This document shows, piece by piece, positions 10,301-13,667 of a DNA stretch of 13,667 bases. The translations under genes and the position numbers were made by a program. Below the pieces are notes generated by a model. That model was not told the DNA's origin, searched no databases, and was given only the letters and a program-made list of their open reading frames with translations. Each line of letters begins with the position of its first letter. The stretch's first letter is position 1. Where the stretch lies: assembly GCA_028285035.1 (NCBI GenBank), contig JANQQF010000159.1:1-13667 (forward strand), written 5' to 3'. The stretch comes from Phycisphaerae bacterium. Lineage in GTDB: Bacteria; Chloroflexota; Anaerolineae; 4572-78; J111.

Positions 10301-10333
10301 GCGGGTGAAAATCCGTTTGAAGAAAGTGAGTAG
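4337..10333 (+). CDS. Caspase - nSTAND1 NTPase - transmembrane - WD40 receptor-like protein
   Basis: The complete protein has 1998 residues. Residues 26 to about 330 are a Peptidase C14 caspase-like domain with catalytic His108 (YFAGHGLA) and Cys182 (LDCCFAG; the second Cys aligns with the nucleophile). An acidic loop at about 130-157 lies between them. Residues 344 to about 815 are a STAND-type NTPase (nSTAND1-like): entry motif NPYRGLESF, FFGR, Walker A GASGTGKSS at 384-392 (Lys390), Walker B LLLTIDQFEE (Asp492), and RTDF at 531-534. A single membrane helix (about 852-872) follows RRRQKD, which predicts the N-terminal part inside and the C-terminal part outside. An Ala/Glu/Thr-rich linker (873-986) contains a repeated EVVIR(T/S)TAEA motif. 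Then come 22 WD40-type units (987-1890) and a 108-residue tail shared with the gene ending at 702. STAND proteins generally switch to oligomers on sensing a trigger; here that would activate the caspase. The trigger and targets are unknown. The next gene starts 11 bases after the TAG stop. Confidence 0.93.
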   Translation: MTEQHKTRDGGLDADVISATSKEFVTSHALLVGIDAYENQIPQLTTAVNDANALAKTLESLHNYQVKTLTDQKATRSNLLDELNPDQADSWASQLGPDDRAIFYFAGHGLAEQGDDGPAGYLLPQDAHKDQSNSGAEIEIEVDDPSKLDRLERENNFLEMSRLYKQLANLPCRHMLIILDCCFAGAMRWATIKKRAIQIPPKTIHRQRYQHYIQSPAWQLLTSAAYDQKALDVLRGRMYAKARSNPGDRHSPFAQALIDALSKDVADTFPPPTNGQPAGDGLLTIYELFQYLEETVWQGVTQIEHVQTPELWPLEKHRNGQFVFDIPGKTLNLPDAGTLTLDHNPYRGLESFETDDYHLFFGRQKAVEDLVRQVADTRLTVVLGASGTGKSSLVKAGLLPVLNGDTKLRPDEAQPRLTDLQAGETLTVNPTEWFILPPLRPTVDPLGQLTEHLRQEFKTQPDLKTNHPHGLAKFLTKWATDNPKKRLLLTIDQFEEMITACGEQERITFLELLANALRVQPDWFRLVITLRTDFEPQLAYLPLKPYWEAGRFIVQPMNRRELQGAIEGPASERILYFEPPELVGRLVDEVVDTPGALPLLSFALKRIYINYIERHSDNRAITEADYAALGSDERLGGGVIGALRHTANEEYSKLNEAEQSTMRRIMLRMISTEGGELTRRKVPLTELEYSDPAENERVTKIIDRLTGEDVRLLVMGSLKQPNSSTVPYIEPAHDALVRAWDKLAQWIRAPEIDLSLQRRLTPNAVEWANQRDPKKKQEQLWHSNPNLPGLEEIITGQPSSQVANFVIRLWQRMIDPWRDATLIPTTKHWLNKLELDFVQASVRRRQKDIRQTVGLTLGVIVVLATLTIFAFAQQQSAVRANNDLAAEVVIRTTAEADAVNAAAVAQSEANARATEVVIRSTAEANAEVQRDEAIRQFQIAHSRELSSESAEAFASRQDNLALLLAIEAGEQASTLEAFQAIYRSLSRLTKIQSSLIHGDHVIGASWDSNEGLILTSSKDGTVRVWDTKNGEEKFSFQHEGLVGEARWNSDESVILTRGTDVVRVWDSSNGEEKFSLFHEDIQEARWNSDESLILTLGADMVRVWDGSNGEEKFTLSHEGRLWGGRWNSDESLILTLGADMVRVWDGSNGEEKFSLFHEGVLGARWNSDESLILTIGSDSRLKVWNTSDQQQKFSLPYDGYMWGVRWNSDESLILTIDSDGRVRSWNVKDGEEKFRLKHDSRVDEAQWNSDESLILTRSWDDTARVWDGSNGEEKFSLFHEGIQEARWNSDESVILTRGADMVRVWDGSNGEEKFRLKHDSPVNEARWNSDESLILTRSWDDTARVWGASDGLERLSLIHDDQVYEARWNSDESLILTHSRDGTVRVWDATDGLENYNLPHQDGIGGAQWNSDESLILTRSGSTVRVWDARDRQSRFSFQHDDRVDEVQWNSDESLILTHSWDGTARVWDVRNGQQKFSMLHDDQVYEAQWNSDESLILTQSRDGTARVWDARNGQQKFSMLHDDQVYEAQWNSDGSLILTRSGNGTAGVWDARNGQQILSLQHDNPVDEAQWNGDESLILTRSDNRVRVWDAQTGQEKFSLLHGDATYDAKWNGDESLILTGSWDGTARVWDARNGREKFSLPHINFNVRAQWNSNESLILTTDGDMIDDTVIQIWDARDGQEKFSLPHKGMLNEILWNNDGTLILARGPDLVRVWDARNGQQILSHQHNNRVDEAHWNRDGSLILTGSWDGTVRVWDARNGQQILSLQHEGSVSEAQWNSDESLILTRSGSSRVRVWDAQTGQEKFSLPHGGNILEVRWNSDESLILTVGCGQEKDFICVEGMVRVWNAKDGQEKFSLPHKSSVNEVYFNSDETLILTRSEDGAIHMWETQMTDLLKRACTRLSFNMTRDVWRQYFRDEPYRPTCPKVQIPLETINEIVEDEVKGPARVGEVEMAHLRLTELKGWLVENGQYPNYAEEFKNWLNRLQAGENPFEESE
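6890..7294 (+). other. Transmembrane helix plus Ala/Thr/Glu-rich linker segment (within CDS 4337-10333)
   Basis: Bases 6890-6952 encode TVGLTLGVIVVLATLTIFAFA, the only strong membrane helix in the protein. The linker after it has an 84-base direct duplication: GAGGTAGTGATACGA occurs at 6995 and again at 7079, each followed by an (A/T)CGGCAGAGGCG-type continuation that encodes TTAEA or STAEA. The predicted form is a coiled or rod-like stalk between the membrane and the WD40 array. The truncated paralog has the same order at 12862-13290. Confidence 0.75.
7592..7794. repeat. Exact 83-base direct duplication inside the WD40 array
   Basis: Bases 7592-7674 and 7712-7794 match at every position, an offset of 120 bases or one WD40 unit. 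The surrounding halves of the two units differ, so the copy event was local and recent, or was followed by partial conversion. Confidence 0.9.
8023..8372. repeat. Two-unit (240-base) higher-order repeat inside the WD40 array
   Basis: The segments around 8025-8133 and 8265-8373 match with only a few substitutions at an offset of exactly 240 bases, i.e. two WD40 units. Both encode FRLKHDS...RSWDDTARVW, while the unit between them has a different sequence. This points to duplication of a two-unit block. Confidence 0.8.
8746..8939. repeat. Exact 71-base direct duplication inside the WD40 array
   Basis: Bases 8746-8816 match 8869-8939 exactly at an offset of 123 bases (one unit). Identity continues on both sides with isolated substitutions. 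It encodes QQKFSMLHDDQVYEAQWNSD twice. Confidence 0.9.
10007..10330 (+). other. Conserved C-terminal tail domain with two cysteines (within CDS 4337-10333)
   Basis: The 108 residues after the last WD40 unit contain ACTR, NMT..VWRQYF, PYRPTCPK, IPLETINEIVEDEVK, a probable helical segment (RLTELKGWLVEN), then QYPNYAEEF and ENPFEE. They align without gaps to the tail at 382-699. Cysteines are at residues 1901 and 1926. I do not recognise a named family, though such tails follow WD40 arrays in related proteins. Confidence 0.7.
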
Positions 10334-10344
10334 AGGGAACCACA
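10333..10344 (+). promoter_or_regulatory. Shine-Dalgarno GAGGG overlapping the upstream stop codon
   Basis: GAGGG at 10333-10337 starts on the last base of the TAG stop of the preceding gene and lies 7 bases before ATG 10345. The tight spacing implies translational coupling in one operon. Confidence 0.6.
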
Positions 10345-12759
10345 ATGACCCAACAGTCTAAAAATCGTGATGCTGGATTTGACGCCGAAATTATGCGGGC
10401 CACAGGAAAAGAATTCACAGCTAGCCACGCCTTGTTAGTCGGAATCGATGCCTATCAGAATCGTATCCCACAGCTAACCACAGCCGTCAATGATGCGACC
10501 GCCCTGGCTAAAACACTGGCGTCGTTGCACGGTTACCAAGTCAAAACGTTGACCAACGACCAAGCTACGCGGGCCACGCTATTGGCTGAACTCGATCCTG
10601 AGCAGAGTGGTAGCTGGGCCAGCCAACTTGGCTCTGATGATCGAGTTATTGTCTACTTTGCGGGCCACGGTCTGGCCGAGCAGAGTGATGATGGGCCAGC
10701 GGGTTATCTGTTGCTTCAAGATGCTCATAAAGATCAGCCCAATGAAACAGATAAGACCGAAATTGACCTTGATGATCCAGACCAGTTCGATGGATTTGAA
10801 CAAGATCATAACTTTCTAGCGATGGGTCGTCTGAACAAACTGTTGAGTCAACTACCTTGTCGTCATCTATTACTTATCCTTGATTGTTGTTTTGCCGGGG
10901 CGATGCGCTGGGCCACACTACGAGCCATTCATGTGCCTCCCAAAGAGATCCATCAACAGCGGTATCAACATTACATCCAATCGCCAGCCTGGCAGCTATT
11001 GACCTCTGCCGCCTACGACCAGAAGGCCCTCGATGTTCTTAAGGGGTTTACATATGCGCCAGAGAGACCGAGTACGCTTGATAGACACTCACCTTTTGCA
11101 AAAGCCCTGATAACCGCACTCACTAAAGATGTAGCTGACACATTCCCTCCGCCAACGGACAAAAATCAAGCCGGTGGTGATGGGTTACTAACCATTTATG
11201 AGCTATATCAATACCTGGAAAACACAGTGTGGGAGGGAGCCGCCGAAATTGACCATGTCCAGACGCCTGAGCTATGGCCCCTTAAAAAACATCGCAATGG
11301 CCAATTTGTTTTCGATGTACCTGGCAAAATGCTCAACTTGCCTGATGCCGGTGACCTGTCTCTTGATCACAATCCCTATCGTGGTTTGGAATCCTTTGAG
11401 GCTGAGGAACATCATCTCTTTTTTGGTCGGCAGCAGGCCATTCAGGATTTAGTAGAACAGGTGACCCATCACCGACTGACCGTGGTGTTAGGGGCATCAG
11501 GCACAGGGAAATCTAGTTTGGTCAAGGCAGGGTTGCTTCCACTCCTTCAGGGAGCGGCCAGCGTTCAGCTTAATGAGGATAAGGTTACTGAGCCAACAGC
11601 CTGGTGTATTCTCTCGCCCCTGCGCCCCACGGTTGACCCGATAGGGCAGCTTGCCAATCATCTGGCCCACGAGTTGGATGTATCTCCCCCTGATCTTAGG
11701 TCAGACGCGCCTCACGGATTAGCGAAATTTCTAACGACCTGGGCCACCAACAACCCTCACAAGCGTCTGTTGTTGACCATCGATCAATTTGAGGAATTGA
11801 TTACGATTTGCGACGAGGCGCAGCGTCTCGCTTTTCTAGAACTCCTGGCCGATGCTATGCGCGTACAGCCGGAGTGGTTTCGATTGGTGATCACCTTGCG
11901 AAATGATTTTGAGCCACAACTCGCTGATCTTGGCCTCAAACCATACTGGATGTCCGGTCGCTTTATCGTCCAGCCGATGACCCGCAGCGAACTTCAGGAG
12001 GCTATTGAAGGTCCAGCCTCCGAGCGGATTCTCTACTTCGAGCCACCAGAGTTGGTTGACCGTCTGATTAGCGAGGTGATTGACACGCCTGGGGCGCTGC
12101 CCTTGCTCTCTTTCGCGTTAAGGCAGATGTACATCAGTTACATCAATCGTCATAGCGACCAACGAGCGATTACTGGGGCTGATTATGCTGCCCTTGGTGG
12201 CGATGAGACGCTAGGCGGTGGGGTGATTGGTGCGCTACGTCACACGGCTAATCGAGAGTACGATGCCCTAAGTAACAATGAACAGGCCACCATGCGCCGC
12301 CTGATGTTACGCATGATTACAGCCGAAGGTGGCGAACTCACCCGTCGCAAAGTCCCCCTAAGTGAACTGGAATACACCGATGAGATAGAAAACCAGCGAG
12401 TGATAAAGGTGCTTGACCGGTTGACTCATAAAGATGTCCGCTTATTGGTCACAGGATCGCTCAAACAGCCAAACGGTCTTGATGTTCCCTATGTTGAACC
12501 CGCCCACGACGCCCTAATCCGAGCTTGGGATAAACTTGCACAATGGACCCGTGAAGCCCCCACCGACTTTCAATTGCAACGTCGGTTGACCCAAAACGCG
12601 GTCGAGTGGGCGAGTGAGACAGATGCGAACAAAAAACGGAATCGTCTGTGGCATAACAATCCTAACTTACCGAGATTTGAAGAAATCGTCACTGGACAAT
12701 CGCTGAGTGACAGTTCAAATTTCATAATTCGTTTGTGGCGAGGCATCATCGATCCCTGA
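10345..12759 (+). CDS. Caspase - nSTAND1 NTPase, cut by an in-frame TGA before its membrane helix
   Basis: The first 804 codons of a paralog of the preceding gene; 72 of the first 100 residues are identical by my count. The caspase-like domain has His108 (YFAGHGLA) and Cys182 (LDCCFAG), at the same residue numbers as the paralog. The nSTAND1-like NTPase has NPYRGLESF, FFGR, Walker A GASGTGKSS at 383-391 (Lys389) and Walker B LLLTIDQFEE (Asp480), so all catalytic motifs look intact. Translation ends at TGA 12757-12759 after IIRLWRGIIDP; the paralog reads DPWRDA there, with TGG at 6785-6787. The frame then stays open to the window edge. As written, the product would be a soluble caspase-NTPase with no membrane anchor or WD40 sensor. 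Alternatives are a recent nonsense mutation in a gene being lost, a sequencing error, or readthrough. Confidence 0.88.
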   Translation: MTQQSKNRDAGFDAEIMRATGKEFTASHALLVGIDAYQNRIPQLTTAVNDATALAKTLASLHGYQVKTLTNDQATRATLLAELDPEQSGSWASQLGSDDRVIVYFAGHGLAEQSDDGPAGYLLLQDAHKDQPNETDKTEIDLDDPDQFDGFEQDHNFLAMGRLNKLLSQLPCRHLLLILDCCFAGAMRWATLRAIHVPPKEIHQQRYQHYIQSPAWQLLTSAAYDQKALDVLKGFTYAPERPSTLDRHSPFAKALITALTKDVADTFPPPTDKNQAGGDGLLTIYELYQYLENTVWEGAAEIDHVQTPELWPLKKHRNGQFVFDVPGKMLNLPDAGDLSLDHNPYRGLESFEAEEHHLFFGRQQAIQDLVEQVTHHRLTVVLGASGTGKSSLVKAGLLPLLQGAASVQLNEDKVTEPTAWCILSPLRPTVDPIGQLANHLAHELDVSPPDLRSDAPHGLAKFLTTWATNNPHKRLLLTIDQFEELITICDEAQRLAFLELLADAMRVQPEWFRLVITLRNDFEPQLADLGLKPYWMSGRFIVQPMTRSELQEAIEGPASERILYFEPPELVDRLISEVIDTPGALPLLSFALRQMYISYINRHSDQRAITGADYAALGGDETLGGGVIGALRHTANREYDALSNNEQATMRRLMLRMITAEGGELTRRKVPLSELEYTDEIENQRVIKVLDRLTHKDVRLLVTGSLKQPNGLDVPYVEPAHDALIRAWDKLAQWTREAPTDFQLQRRLTQNAVEWASETDANKKRNRLWHNNPNLPRFEEIVTGQSLSDSSNFIIRLWRGIIDP

Positions 12760-13667
12760 CGAGATGCCACATTAACCCCGACCACAACATATTGGCTAAA
12801 TAAAATGGAGTTTGATTTTGTCCAGGCCAGTGTCTTGCGCCGGCAGCAGGACGCTCAACGCTTGGTGGGGACGACTTTGGGAATCATCATCGTTTTACTA
12901 GCATTAACAATTTTTGCATTTGTTCAAAGAAGTACAGCGATTATTGCGGGTAATGCTCAAGCCACAGCCGAAGCCACAGCTGTGCAAGCTGCCGAAACAG
13001 CTGTTTCATCTGAGGCGACATCTGAGGCTAATGCCGATGCACGTGCAACCGAAGTAATTGTGAGGACTACGGCTGAAGCAAGTGCCGAAGAGCGACGAGT
13101 GGAAGCTGTACACCGTGCCAAAATTGCTCAGGCACAGGCCCTCAGTGCGACCTCACTGCAAATTGATAATGATGACGAATTGCAGCTTTTGTTAGCTCGC
13201 GAGGCTTTTTATACTGTTAATGATTCACAAGTATATTGGCTACAAGATAATGCTTTACGCACAGGCTTAACAAAACCATATTTCAACAATACTCTACGAG
13301 GGCACAAAGGAGGCCTTTGGTCAGTTGCCATCAGCAGTGATGGCAATCGTTTGGCTTCGTCTAGTGAGGATCAGACAATTCGGGTTTGGGACTTGACTGA
13401 TCCTGAAACTGATCCGCTCATCTTAAGCGGCTACCAAAGCGATGTCCTTTCAGTTGTTATTACCCCTGATGGCAATCGTCTGGCCTCTACGAGCGAGGAT
13501 AATACACTTTGGGTTTGGGACCTGACCGATCCTGAAATCACTCCAACCATTTTACGGGGTCATCAAGGCAGGGTTTGGTCAGTTGCCATCAGCAGTGATG
13601 GCAATCGTTTGGCTTCGTCTAGTGAGGATCAGACAATTCGGGTTTGGGACTTGACTGATCCTGAAAC
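12760..13667 (+). pseudogene. In-frame continuation after the TGA: membrane helix, linker and WD40 array (3' partial)
   Basis: Codons continue without another stop to the right edge, in the same frame as the gene starting at 10345. RDATLTPTT matches RDATLIPTT of the paralog directly after the stop. A membrane helix (12862-12924, core LGIIIVLLALTIFAF) follows basic residues, then an Ala/Thr/Glu linker with RATEVIVRTTAEA, a helical DDELQLLLAREAF segment, and three WD40 units from 13291. It is the sensor half of the interrupted gene. If translated alone, ATG 12805 is the first in-frame Met, 45 bases after the TGA, but no Shine-Dalgarno precedes it. The WD40 units are of the canonical type (GHxxxVWSVAISSDGNRLAS), unlike those of the paralog. 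Confidence 0.75.
13291..13667 (+). repeat. Canonical WD40 repeats of 129 bases, first and third nearly identical
   Basis: Three units of 43 residues carry RLASSSEDQTIRVWDL-type signatures and end in LTDPE. Bases 13316-13409 and 13574-13667 are identical over 94 bases at an offset of 258 (two units), and the match runs off the window edge. The middle unit is clearly different. The array probably continues. Confidence 0.9.

Noticed and set aside
12757..12759. TGA as a selenocysteine codon or as tryptophan under a changed genetic code
   Set aside because: The paralog has tryptophan, not cysteine, at this site and no selenocysteine-type hairpin is evident downstream. All other tryptophans in the window use TGG.

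Overview
The window is a same-strand run of very large, repeat-rich genes from a bacterium. The architecture caspase-like protease, STAND-type NTPase, membrane helix, Ala/Thr/Glu-rich linker and WD40 array is typical of morphologically complex bacteria. The 'RATEV...TAEA' linker style and the 'ACTR...NMT...W.QYF...PYR.TCP' tail are what I associate with Chloroflexota (filamentous Anaerolineae-like lineages). Large sulfur bacteria or cyanobacteria cannot be excluded from sequence alone. There are no RNA genes, phage genes, insertion sequences or CRISPR arrays.

Layout: (A) 1-702 is the 3' end of a WD40 protein: three repeats plus a conserved 106-residue tail. (B) 782-4282 encodes a fusion of an N-terminal caspase-like protease with a C-terminal lipase-like alpha/beta hydrolase. 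(C) 4337-10333 encodes a complete 1998-residue protein: caspase, nSTAND1-type NTPase, one membrane helix, linker, 22 WD40-type repeats, and the same tail as gene A. (D) 10345 to the right edge is a close paralog of C in its caspase-NTPase half, but it carries a different WD40 family. It is interrupted by one in-frame TGA at 12757-12759, exactly where C has a TGG tryptophan codon. Spacers are 79, 54 and 11 bases, each downstream gene has a plausible Shine-Dalgarno, and no convincing terminator is visible, so the set is probably an operon.

Inferred logic: C, D and probably A (N-terminus off-window) look like membrane-spanning receptors. The WD40 sensor would lie on one side of the membrane, and an NTP-driven oligomerisation switch plus caspase effector on the other. 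Gene B, with a second caspase fused to a putative lipase, would be a downstream effector able to damage the cell's own membrane. That resembles counter-invader or programmed-cell-death systems built on STAND NTPases, but no activity can be shown from sequence.

The most notable observations are the caspase-lipase fusion between two caspase-STAND receptors; near-identical receptor cores carrying unrelated WD40 sensors; nearly exact DNA duplications inside both WD40 arrays; cysteines that occur only in pairs in the predicted exterior part of C; and the single nonsense codon that cuts D between its NTPase and its membrane helix.
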